From Archilochus colubris (Eukaryota > Chordata > Aves > Apodiformes > Trochilidae), in contig CM041092.1 in the NCBI GenBank assembly GCA_023079485.1, positions 8,321,127 to 8,385,126 on the forward strand: a stretch of 64,000 bases of DNA, written 5' to 3'. The notes below the pieces were generated by a model. That model was not told the DNA's origin. It saw only the letters and a list, made by a program, of their open reading frames with translations, and made no database searches. Positions 45,412 to 55,389 of the stretch are shown here, one piece after another. A program made the position numbers and the translations under genes. Positions within the stretch are counted from its first letter, which is position 1. The number at the start of each line of letters is the position of its first letter.

Positions 45412-45434
45412 CCTGGTTGCCTCATTTCACTACA

Positions 45435-45440
45435 CTGGCA
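45435..45440. repeat. Target-site duplication CTGGCA, right copy 1
   Basis: It follows the outermost CACTACA terminus, not the internal one at 45383. This identifies 45434 as the original element end. Confidence 0.85.
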
Positions 45441-46749
45441 CATACATCTGACAAAGAAATGTCTAGGATCTCTTTTTGAGAAGGTTTTCACCACCATTGG
45501 GAGAGAGGTAAGAAAGAGAAATGTCATAAAGAAACAAGCTAAGAGATGTTTTATTGCAATATATTGGTCTGTTCAGGGCTTGTGCTCTAAAATGAAGTGG
45601 TGTAGCATGTACCACAAAAATTGAGAGAGAAATGTAGCCAATGGTTGATTCAGTAAACTTTCAACTAAGGCAGGAGAGTCAGAGCATTCGGTTACTTTCA
45701 TGACAGAATGGTTAATTTCATGGGTTTGTATGGATTTTTAGTCCTACATTGCAGATAGTCATTATACAATTTTACAGTGTGAATCGTTACACTTAAAGCT
45801 ATTTCTGTTGTCAAGATAGGTGTTCTTCCTTTTGGTTGGCTGGATTTGCAAGACTGATGGGTTCATATTTTTTTAATCAGAATGGAAATGATATTGAGCT
45901 TGGCAGAGGGGCTTATCTGCTTGTGTAAGAATTTCTTGTGGAAATACAGTGACTGAACAAGTACAAAATATTTGTAGGAGGGTTTTATAGATTATGATAT
46001 GAAAAGTATGTGTTACCCTAAGAAGCTGAAGAGTACAAATAAAAAAAGCAAGGTCATTTGGCAGTGTCAGCAGAATTAAACAAGGCAAAATAAAAATCAT
46101 TGTGGAAAACTGATTTAGCTAGAATTTGGGGGCTGAAAAGAAGTACTGTGTGAGTATATTGTGTTTTGTAGCTTTGCATTATCTCATAAATTTGGGTTCA
46201 AGAACTTGTTTCTGAGCTGGGGCTTGAAGCAAGGTTATGATTCATATTTTTCCAACAAGGTCCTGAGTGACTTTCAGTACATTTTCTTCACTAAATGGTT
46301 GAAGCTCAGCATGTAAAGAATTTAGCAGAAACAAACTGGAAGATCAGAAGTCTGAGCTAATTGCAACAAGTGGTCCAGTGCTTCATGAAGAGGCCTCCCC
46401 ACTGAGAAAACAGAGCAAGGTGCCTTTTACCCTGAGTGAAAAAACAGATACGTGGTTCATAAACATGAAGATGAGACCATTTTAATATAATGTAATGAGA
46501 CTAGGATAACAAGGTTTAATTCCTTGGTATGCTAATGAGTGTTCCTTAATTATAGCAGAGACCAAACTCGTGAGTCTGAGTGTCACGTGCAACTGGTGCA
46601 CAACACAAGACAAAGTCAAGACTGTGGTCAGAGTCTTCTCTTAGTTGTTGATTTGCTTTCCCATACCACTAAAGAAAGAGTTCAAGAGCACCCCTGGGGG
46701 GATGCAGCACCCTGAGACCACCCTGGGCAAGGGGAGAGAGCGAAAGGCA
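45441..46749. other. Intergenic sequence
   Basis: No gene or recognised repeat. Confidence 0.6.
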
Positions 46750-47062
46750 GCTGCTACAACTCCCTGAAAGGAGGTTGGAGCCAGATGGGGGTTGGTCTCT
46801 TTTTCCAGGCAACTCTCAGCAAGACAAGAGGGCACGGTCTCAAGTTGTGCCAGAGGAGGTTTAGGTTGGACATTAGAAAGAATTTCTTTACCGAGAGGGT
46901 GATCAGGCATTGGAATGGATTCTCCGTCCCTGGAGATATTTAAGAAGAGACTGGATGTGGCACTCAGTGCCATGGTCTGATAACTGCAGCGGTAGTGGAT
47001 CAAGGGTTTGACTTGATGATCTCAGAGGTCCCTTCCAACCCAGCCAATTCTATGATTCTATG
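46750..47062 (+). mobile_element. CR1 LINE 3' fragment
   Basis: Landmarks in order are CTACAACTCCCTGAAAGGAG, GACAAGAGGGCACGGTCTCA, GGAGGTTTAGGTTGGACATT, GACTTGATGATCTCAGAGGT and the 3' end ATTCTATGATTCTATG. It is 5'-truncated and shows several differences from typical CR1. Confidence 0.93.
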
Positions 47063-49098
47063 AAAGGAGAGCTTCTCCTCTGCTTGTCCTTGGGGAACAC
47101 GAACTCTTTCAAGAGAAGTGTTTGGGGTGAGAGTTAAGGTTGAAGCAAGCTGGTTCTTGGATCTTCTCTCATTCCCCTATGGGGCTCTTTTGGAGGGGGT
47201 GGGTGATGAAATCCTGCTTTTCACAGGGAGCAAGGAGGGAGTGAAGTTGGAAATGTGTGTCTGGGAATGTGCTTGTGACCCTGAAATGTTTGGGAAGTAA
47301 ATGGTGGTGCTTGGTTGTGAGAGAGGGCAGCCCCTCTGGTCCTTTGCTCACCCTCTGCTGGGAAGGGAAAGAAACCTTGGTGGGAGATATGTGGGACCAA
47401 CTCTTCTCTGCCCTGTGCCATGAGTGGGGTGCTGTGAGGGAGCTACTGCTTATCTATGGATCGGTTACAATTCTTTTGCCTCATTGCTAATGCTATTTTA
47501 TAGTTTCCATATATTTCAAACAATTTTATGTTTTTTTTTCTCCGAGTCTCTATCATGCATCACAGCTTTATGTGTATCAGGCTAGTTTCACATTTTAACT
47601 GGATCAGTGCATGTGAAGGCAAAATAGTAGTAATTTAAAATGCAATAGGAGAGACTGTGAAACTCCACAAAGGCACCCCACAGAAATCTGTGTAAAGTAG
47701 AATTGGATGTCTGCTACCCAGTGTAGGAACAAATACAGATGCTGAGAGGGAGGGAGCTTGCAGATTTCGTCCAAACAGGGCATGACTGAAGGAGGGAATA
47801 AATGAACAAGCAAATGAAACCATTGAGCATGATTTAAATAGGATTTTTAATGGAAGAAAAAAAAAAAAAAAAAAAGTTGTGTGTTGTTTCTGCACACCCC
47901 CTGCCCCTTGTTTTAAAAAATAGAGCAGACCAGCAATCTGCTGTCAAGCTGGTCTATGACAAATCCAACCTGCTATTCTTTGGCTAAGTATCAAAGAATT
48001 GCTTTGGTGAGGAAAGGAGCACAGACCTTGAAAGCAAACTGTTGTGTATGAACTAAGCAACAGTGAATTCTCAGTAAGGGACTTCCATGTGGGGTATCTG
48101 AAATGTTCAAGACCTCAAAATCCCTACTTGAGTGCTGATGTTTGAATGTTGTACACTCGGATGGTGCTCTCACTGGAAGCATTGCTATGAGTAAGTCCTG
48201 TAAATGCTGTGTATTTTAGAAATATTTCATGTTTCTACATGGTAACTTTTCTGTTAAGGTTTGTTTTCCCAGCACATTCAGAGTCTGTGTACATAGTACA
48301 CCAGCTAGAGCTTCCATCTTCCCAGAGAAACCTTACCGCTGCTGTGCTCAAAGTCTTGTTTATGTGCAAGGACCAAACACCTTGTATACAAAAGTGAGAA
48401 GTTATTATTACTATATCAGTAATACTTATTTCCTCCTGGTTGTGACACTTATTGCATAGTGGGGACTGTGGCATCCTCCCTGGGTACAACCAGAGCTAGA
48501 GCAAATCTTGTCTGCAGGGCAAACACTGCCAGGGGCAGGAGAGCCCTTTTGAGGAGGGCTGGGGCTGAGTTCTCTGGGGCTACCAGGAGTAGGGAGCTGA
48601 GTTCATATCTGGTCTCTCATCCCTCTGCTCTGTCTTTTCCTTGTGCTCCTGCAGCATCCCCTTTTGTGTCTTGGATACTGCAATTTCAGAGCCTGTACCC
48701 ATTGCTCCCTCAAGCTCCAAACAGACCCTTTTGGTTCCTTGAGATCTGTGTCCAACACCCACCTCCTCTGGGTTGTTGAATTCAATGTTGCTTGTGCCTT
48801 GGGCTGCCCACAGGTCTGCTCAGCAAGGCCCTGGGACCAGTGACACTCAGGATTTATGTCATATGTGTACCTGCCATGAGGTTATGTATAGCCTTAGCTA
48901 TACACAGGCTTGCTCTCTGTTGCTCTCTCAACTGCTAAAGGCACAGATACTTGAGCTGTGCCTGTACATTTGTCTCTGTAAGTACAGCCTGTGCCTACCT
49001 CCCTGTCAAGCACTGCTCTTTCCTCCCCACCTCGTAGTCTTTTCCTTAAATTAATCAGTGAACCTCCTGGCATGGCTCACACAGAAATAACTGGTGTT
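47063..49098. other. Intergenic sequence, locally GC-richer
   Basis: 47090-47470 and 48450-49060 are richer in G and C than the rest of the window, but I could not assign them to a gene or repeat family. An A19 run lies near 47857-47875. Confidence 0.55.
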
Positions 49099-49286
49099 CA
49101 TAGAATGACAGATTGGTTTGGGTTGGAAGGAACCATAAGGATCATCCAATTCCAAGCCCCCTGCATGGGCAGGGATACCTCCCATCAGCCCAGGTTGCTC
49201 CAACCCCCATCCAACCTGGCCTTGGACACTTCCAGGGATGGGACAGCCACAGCTTCTCTGAGCAACCTGTGCCAGTGTCTCACCAC
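49099..49286 (-). mobile_element. CR1 LINE, 3' part (interrupted by TIR element copy 2)
   Basis: In the plus direction it reads CATAGAATGACAGATTGGTT and continues with CATCCAACCTGGCCTTGGAC, then CTTCTCTGAGCAACCTGTGC. This is the reverse complement of a CR1 3' end. It continues at 49800 after the insertion. Confidence 0.93.
49281..49286. repeat. Target-site duplication CACCAC, left copy 2
   Basis: Matches 49794-49799. The uninterrupted CR1 has this hexamer once, before CCTCAGAG. Confidence 0.92.
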
Positions 49287-49443
49287 TGTAGTGAAATGAG
49301 GCAACCAGGTGCCACTAATTACCAGGCAGTGGGCATGAGCTTGTGTTAAAGCCCACCTGTACCTGATTAAGGATGGCCCCCACTGTGCATGAGCAGGATT
49401 AGGGGGCCAATAAAAGGTGAGACTTGAAGCACAGGCTCAGCTC

Positions 49444-49526
49444 ACTCCTGATCTCAGGACCTCGGCATTGCTTGGCTTTCTACTGCTTCTATGAGCACCG
49501 CGCTAACGTGATTGCACCACTGGAGC
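49444..49526 (-). pseudogene. tRNA-Ile-like unit 3, copy 2
   Basis: On the minus strand it begins GCTCCAGTGGTGCAATCACG, continues with TTAGCGCGGTGCTCATAGAA, and contains AATGCCGAGG. The first seven bases equal the tRNA-Ile(UAU) acceptor strand. The T arm is truncated. Confidence 0.72.
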
Positions 49527-49529
49527 TTT

Positions 49530-49569
49530 CTCTCAGCACCACACTAACTTGGTTGTGCCACTAGAGCTC
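49530..49569 (-). pseudogene. tRNA-Ile-like 5' half, unit 2, copy 2
   Basis: On the minus strand it reads GAGCTCTAGTGGCACAACCA and then AGTTAGTGTGGTGCTGAGAG. It has the acceptor and D arm only. Confidence 0.65.
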
Positions 49570-49573
49570 TTGA

Positions 49574-49657
49574 GGCTCAGGATTGAACCCACGGCCTCAG
49601 CATTGCTAAAGGTTTGCTGTATAAGTACCACGCGCTAACCTGCTCCGCCACTCGAGC
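49574..49657 (-). pseudogene. tRNA-Ile(UAU)-derived unit 1, intron retained, copy 2
   Basis: On the minus strand it reads GCTCGAGTGGCGGAGCAGGT, TAGCGCGTGGTACTTATACA, then GCAAACCTTTAGC as an intron-like insert, AATGCTGAGG and GTGGGTTCAATCCTGAGCC. CTTATA contains the UAU anticodon in the expected place. The insert lies where tRNA-Ile(UAU) genes have their intron. The acceptor ends still pair (GGCTC with GAGCC), but the 3' strand of the T stem is partly lost and one D-stem pair is broken. It is therefore a decayed gene copy with A- and B-box-like sequence. Confidence 0.82.
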
Positions 49658-49793
49658 CTTACCCTTTTTATTGGCCCCCTAATCCTGCTCATGCGCATTT
49701 TGGGCCCACCCTAATCAGGCACAGGTGGGTTTAACACAAGCTTATGCCCACTCCCTGGTAATTAGTGGCATCTGGTTGCCTCATTTCACTACA

Positions 49794-49799
49794 CACCAC
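49794..49799. repeat. Target-site duplication CACCAC, right copy 2
   Basis: Lies between the CACTACA terminus and the CR1 continuation. Confidence 0.92.
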
Positions 49800-49846
49800 C
49801 CTCAGAGTGAAGAATTTCCCCCTAATATCTGACCTAAATCTACCCT
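49800..49846 (-). mobile_element. CR1 LINE, continuation after the insertion
   Basis: CTCAGAGTGAAGAATTTCCC and CTAATATCTGACCTAAATCT follow directly on 49286 once the element and one CACCAC copy are removed. The CR1 similarity fades near 49846. Confidence 0.88.
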
Positions 49847-52800
49847 CAGGGCTGAGCATGCTGAGGTGCATGTTCCCAGTCTGGAGTAGCCCTGTGGGTA
49901 ATGTTGTGCAGGGTGTGTATCCAAAGGCAATTCTCCTGCACGTGTTCTAATTACCCACTGTTGGCCATGACATAAATCCCATAGCTTTCATTTATTTATT
50001 TTTAATGCCCTTTGAGAATGCTAGCTGTAAATTTGTTTTTGGGAGGATTGTATAATTCCAAATCCCCAGTAAGTAGGCACTTGACCATGCAAGCTGTGTT
50101 GTTGCCTGTGCCCTGCCTGAGGAGGTGTTTCCAGATGAAGGGGTGGCCAGGACCTTTCTGTGTCAGCTGCTTGATACAGGAGAAGATGAGCCACACCACG
50201 TGTGCTTTGCCTCTCTGGAGGTGATGGATGAAGGGTATCTGCCATATCTAGCCCCTTCAGCCCATGAAAGATGGAAAATGAAAAGCAATCCCAACCTCTC
50301 CTGATAACTCAATTTACGATTATGGTTCTGACAAAAAAAATATAATGCACTCAGCCTGAGGATGTAAATATAAATTGAGTGATAAGCACCTCTTTTTTGG
50401 CAAAACAGTATCTCTTATAGGTTAATCCATCTGCAGAGTTAACTCTGACTGTCAATTAGCATTTTTCAGCCTATCAGTCCTGGTTCCTTTGTCACTGTAA
50501 GTAAGGCACCCTGGGAAGGTGAGGGAGCATATCTCAGCAACACTGATATGTACAACAGCATTATAAAGTGTGAAACCAGTTTGAAAGATTTCAGAGCACT
50601 TTTTTTGTAGTCCTATCTGAAGCTTGTAATTTCTGTAGATAAATAATGATATTCTTGCCATAGAAGTTTTCAATTCTTCATCAGCTCCTGTTTTGGAGTT
50701 TGCTCAGTGGCAGACTTTGGGATGGGGAAAATTCAGGAGTATATGGTATCTGAAAGCCAAGGAACACTATAACACACACTTATGATGTGTGTTGTATCAT
50801 TAACCTGTGCTTCACCCTTCATCCAGTTACTGCAATAGGAGTCTGGAGCTACAAATGTTTTGTAGGATAAGAAAACCAACTTGATGCCTGCTGAGACACC
50901 TTAGTATAAATGTATAAAAACTTTTTGATACAAAATGAAGATAGCTTGAATGTGGGAGAGGATGCCTGGAAGGAGTAAAAACAGGTTTTCAATTCTTTTT
51001 CTCTTCTTTAAATCACTGGTACAGGCTGCTTATTATGGATGCTGAGCTTTAGTGGTGCTTTGTCCCAATTAACCTGCCACCTTCTCTAAATAAAGCTTGT
51101 ACAGATGTTGCCCTGCATGACCACCAAATGTCACTGCAGCTCAACACATGCAAAACAGTTGGCTGTTTTATGTTTCCTTTATTATATCATTAAATGGGTT
51201 CTTTATGCATCAATTATTAGACCAAGTTAATCAATTTAATGCTATAATAAACTTGGCGTTGAGCACAGTTTAGGACATGTTGAAGTATGAAAATCTGCAT
51301 ATGGCTGGACATTTCTGAATTGCAGGAATGTGGACCAGACAGAGAGCAAAAACTGAAAGGTATTTGTGACATTTAATGACCATATTATTATCCCTAGTCA
51401 TGGAAGTAAAAGAACATATCCAGCTTGAGGGGAAGGATCTCAGATTGTCCAAGTAAATTAATTATTCAGATTATTGACATCTCATGTAAGGAGCTGCACA
51501 ATGTAGTGTATGAAGTGGCACATATGACCATTTTAAGAGATGCAGAGAGTTATAAACATCTCCTGGGTGATGCAGAAATGAATATACAGGTGATTCAGGC
51601 ACCACAGTTACAGAATAGATTAACATAAAGGAAGGAAAAAAAAAAAAGGAATAAGGTTTTATATAGTTGCTGCTCTGTGCAAAAACCTGTGCTGGACCCA
51701 GGTTACTGGATAATCTAAGACCAAATTTAAGAGGTTTATATGTAGGGATTCGGGTTATCCTGGATGGAATAGTGTATAAAGCTACCAGTTTGCAGTACAA
51801 AATGTTGGATGATCTTGTAGTTTGCTTGATAAGAAACCAGGGTTATGGAGATCCAGTTCTGTTACTGTGTTGTGATGTGTTTAGATAAAGACATAGAGAA
51901 TCAATCTCCTGTGCCACAGTCTCTGTTGGATCTGCATGTGCCTCTCTATATCTTGATTTTTCAATTGATTCTGGGCATAATATGTCCCTGTGAGGGAGAT
52001 GTACAGGATATAACACACTCAGGTACCAGGGTCAGGATGGTAAAACAGAGGTGAAAGTGGTGCAGATCATAGAGTGCACACTAAGCAAATACTATAGAGT
52101 TATTGTTATTTCCTTTGAGAGAAGAAAATCACCTATTATATTTGCTAAGATAGTTTTCCCAGCATCTTAACGTGGATCTGTTTAGTCTTGGTTATGTGAA
52201 ATACTCTCCATGTTCAGTGCAGGTGGAGTCTTTATCTGATGTCTCTGAGGATACTTCTTCAGATCAAGTAGGAAGAATGTTCTCTGGATTCATCACAATA
52301 AACTGGTGTTTCATCTCCAAACTTGAGAAAACCTCTTTCCTTGGTATTTCTATGGCAAATTCTGCCAGGACAAGAGATTGAAGCACTGTATCTGCATAGA
52401 ATGAAGGTCTCTGACACCTGTAATCTGTGGTTTAAAAATGAAGTAAAGCTTTCAAGTCCCATTCATCCTTAAACTTCTTCAAGTGACATCCCTGCCATCT
52501 CTTCAGGAATCATCTCTTGATGAACACAGTTTTTTCTACTCCTGTTGACAGCTCTCTTTTCTGCCAAAACTATCTTTTTTTCAGGAAACAATTGCATTTC
52601 TTTAGCTCTTTGTCCTGATGAAAACTAATGAGACACACTAATGCTCCCTGAGTTGTGTTTGATGGGCAATAAAAACTTGCACTCTCCTGCTGTATTGATT
52701 TGCAGCTCCCCCCAGCATTCAATACCATGAGCCAAATTCCCTGGGAATTATGGCCACTTCAAACTCTGCTGTTACATTAATCTTGTCTAGCAGCCTGCTT

Positions 52801-54112
52801 GACTTTGGTGGATCAACTCTGTTGGTTTGCCAGAGCCATGGAAGCTCAGAGCAAGCCATCTCTCTTCTCATGACAGTGGTTGATCCAGGAATACTTGGAA
52901 TACTAGTGGGGACACCTTTATTTTCAGCTGTGCTGGGATCCCCTGCAGGGACATTGGAGAGATGTGCTCAGAGGGAGGGCAGTGGCAGGATTTGTTCTGT
53001 CTGTAATGATTTTGACGTTTAGTTTGCATGTTATTCTAGAACTGTCCTCTCATTTTAATGGCTTGGGCTTGCACTCACAGCACCACAGGTGGGTGAGCTC
53101 TTTGTAAACTGGGATGTCTAGGTACAGCTTGGTAAAAGGTATAGTAAAAAAGGATTAAAAATTGCAAGCCAGTATTTTATTTACTTTTTTTCAAATAACA
53201 AAAGTGACAGAGGCCCCTGGGGGCAAATTCACCCACTCTTGTTTTAATTTATCAGATTTTGGAAGCTCGTTCATACAGCACCTGCTGTGCATAATACAAG
53301 TTTTTGTTTTCTTGTCTTGTTGGAGAGGGCTTGATGGAAAGGGAGATAACAGATTTGCTCCTACTCACAGCCCTATAAATTTCCTTTGGATTCTCTCTTT
53401 TCAAAACCTCATCTTGTGTTCTGCATGGATGTGAACTGGCACCACAGCCAGCAAAAGAAGGAAGTCACAGGAAAAACCAACTTCTGCATGTGCTGTTCCC
53501 CACCAGGAGACAGTTCCTTCTGCACTGGTTTAGAGTGGAATTGCCCGGCCTCTCCCAATGGGTGTTTGTACCAGATGAGTCTTGAAAAGATAACCTGGTA
53601 TTTGTTACTGGATGAGTAAAAAGGCCAGCAGTGCATTGGGCACAGCTACACTGAGTGATGAAGTGACACAAATCTTGTTACTTGCAGTCGATAGCATGGA
53701 TCTGATGGCTTTGAGTTGGATTCTTTGCTTTCTACCATCTGCTGTGGGTATTTCAGGTTGCAAAATCCTGAAAGCAGAAACTGCTTCACCCAGAATGTCT
53801 GCAGTGCTTTAGTGGGGATGTGTGACAATTTACAGAAATCTAAATGAGCTTTCAGATGGAATATATAGAAAATAACAGTGTTCCTAGACAGCAGAATTCT
53901 TTCCAAAGCCATGCAATAATTGCTGCTTAAGGGTGGGTTTTTGAATTCAGGTTACTAAGTATGTGGAATAAACTGATTCTGTTACTAGTTTACCTAGTAT
54001 ATTCTTTTCTATTTAGTTCCCTTGTTATCTAGTTTGCAAATTCAGATCCCCATTTGGGAAAGCAGTGGAAATAATGGAAAGAAGAGCTCACTTTGAACAT
54101 GAACACCCATGG
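49847..54112. other. Intergenic sequence
   Basis: No gene recognised. TAAT-rich sequence lies at 51180-51262. Short open frames have no family resemblance. Confidence 0.6.
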
Positions 54113-54118
54113 TTTATT
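54113..54118 (-). promoter_or_regulatory. AATAAA downstream of the candidate minus-strand exon
   Basis: A perfect hexamer on the minus strand, 20 nt after the TAA of the frame ending at 54138, followed by GGGTGTTCATGTT. Confidence 0.35.
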
Positions 54119-54137
54119 ATCAAGATGATTATCCTTT

Positions 54138-54649
54138 TTAAGTGAGGTCCTCAATTTCTTGAATATGACTTTCATCTAAGGGTATATAGATCTGAATTTC
54201 ATTCCAGAATCCAGGAGCAGCCCAGTTCATTGTACACTGAGGTTTTACTTTGCTGAATAAGTCTTCAAAAGCACAATGACATGTAGGACACTTCAGCAAG
54301 CAATATAGATTCTCAAAGCTTAATGTAAGAGAAACCTCCAATCTGGCCTTCTTTTTACTCCCATTCCTTATCTCACATCCATTTACTGAAAAAGTGGACT
54401 TTAATCTAAGTAACTTGAGGTTATTTAAAATATGAGATTGGTTTCCTTCCAAAAGCATATTCTCTAGACAGTCTTGATTTGTAGGGATCATGAGATACTT
54501 TTGGTTCCACTTTTCTCTAGGCAAGGAGGATAAATTTGCTGAAGAGGTGATATTTTTCAAGAACTTTATGCTTCTTTCCTGGATCAAGTAATCAGGGAAG
54601 CTGAAGGAGGATTTAGCTGTGAGTAATTCAGTGAACCTTGTATTGCAAA
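54138..54649 (-). CDS. Candidate terminal coding exon of an unidentified gene
   Basis: Reading the minus strand, a pyrimidine-rich acceptor (ctttctttcctactttccaactag) ends at 54650. From 54649 the frame stays open for 169 codons to TAA at 54140-54138. The protein includes LKCPTCHCAFEDLFSKVKPQ (a CPxCxC cluster) and ends IPLDESHIQEIEDLT. An AATAAA lies 20 nt past the stop, followed by a GT-rich stretch. The open frame continues upstream of the acceptor to about 54695. I do not recognise the family. It may be a real last exon, an old pseudogene or a chance frame. Confidence 0.3.
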
Positions 54650-55159
54650 CTAGTTGGAAAGTAGGAAAGAAAGGGCAGTGATTATCAGGTTTTAGTTATT
54701 CCAATAAAAACTCTTTTTAGATCTGTTCTGCTCAAAGTACTCAAAAATTATCAGAAAAAGAGACAAAAAAAAAATCCAAGAGAACACCTGAGCTGATGAT
54801 AGAAAATTGCAGTGTTCTGACAAACCCAGAGCTGACTTCCAAGGTGTATAGAAGGATCCTGCAGTCCCATATAACTGGGCAATAAAATTGTAGATGAAAT
54901 TCAGTAGCAATAATGCAAATTAATGTATAAAAGGGAAAAAATTGTTCTATTTTTGTGCCTGGTAGGCTCTGACTGCACTATTACTATTCAGGGGAGAGAT
55001 CATGAAGCTTCTGGACTGTTCTCTGGATAGTGCCTGGTGTTCAGCATCAAGAAGGGCAATCAAAGCATTGGGGGTTATAGAGGAGACATAAAGAACAAGA
55101 AGGAAAATATTGTGCAGTTGTAGAAATTTCTTCAGTTGTAGAAGTTTCTGAATTTCTGT

Positions 55160-55389
55160 ACTGAGAGAGTAGTTTTGCATTGGAACAGACTGCCGAGGGA
55201 GGTGGTGGAATCACCATCCCTGGAAGTATTAACAAAAAAGTGTGTATGGGGCACTTCAGGACATGTTCAAGTAGACATGGTGATACAGGTATTGTTAAAT
55301 ATATTTTAGTTATTTTACAGGGTGAGGGATGTTGATAGTTGGACACAGTGATCTTAGAGGTCTTTTCCATCTGTAACAGTTCTATGAAA
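55160..55389 (+). mobile_element. CR1 LINE 3' fragment, diverged
   Basis: Landmarks are GCATTGGAACAGACTGCC, GAGGTGGTGGAATCACCATC, GTTGGACACAGTGATCTTAG and TTCTATGAAATC at the 3' end. The start is uncertain by tens of bases. Confidence 0.85.

Larger units (their letters stand above)
44811..45434. mobile_element. TIR element with tRNA-Ile-derived cargo, copy 1 (rearranged)
   Basis: The element starts TGTAGTGAAATGAGGCAACC and ends with its reverse complement. It is flanked by a 6-bp direct repeat CTGGCA (44805-44810 and 45435-45440). A second copy of the right terminus lies internally, ending at 45383, followed by an inverted copy of left flanking DNA (45384-45411). The arms 44783-45056 and 45135-45411 are inverted copies that differ by about five substitutions and one 3-nt indel. 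The 78-bp loop holds most of a minus-strand tRNA-like unit. No transposase is present, so it is non-autonomous. The superfamily is unclear: TG...CA ends with a 6-bp duplication are LTR-like, but terminal inverted repeats of about 130 bp are not. Confidence 0.88.
49287..49793. mobile_element. TIR element with tRNA-Ile-derived cargo, copy 2 (intact structure)
   Basis: A 507-bp element with TGTAGTGAAATGAGG at the left and its reverse complement at the right. The terminal repeats cover about 49287-49418 and 49664-49793. A perfect CACCAC duplication (49281-49286 and 49794-49799) flanks it. The interior (49419-49663) is made of minus-strand tRNA-Ile-like units. It sits inside a CR1, so the empty site can be read exactly. 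Each terminal repeat holds CCAATAAAA facing inward. No open frame for a transposase or integrase exists, so movement must depend on proteins from elsewhere. Confidence 0.93.

Noticed and set aside
44624..45624. Peptides sharing a MAPGCLISLHARKRM start on both strands around copy 1
   Set aside because: They are translations of the inverted arms and their flank, not a conserved protein. The shared peptide reflects the duplication.
46641..47003. 120-codon minus-strand open frame
   Set aside because: It overlaps a CR1 fragment in antisense and is explained by it.
49287..49793. Interpretation of the element as a solo LTR of an endogenous retrovirus
   Set aside because: TG...CA ends and a 6-bp duplication fit, but terminal inverted repeats of about 130 bp and internal tRNA gene copies do not fit an LTR. 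Kept only as an alternative.
49287..49793. Interpretation as a tRNA-derived SINE
   Set aside because: There is no 3' tail or LINE-related 3' end, the target duplication is short and fixed, and terminal inverted repeats are present.
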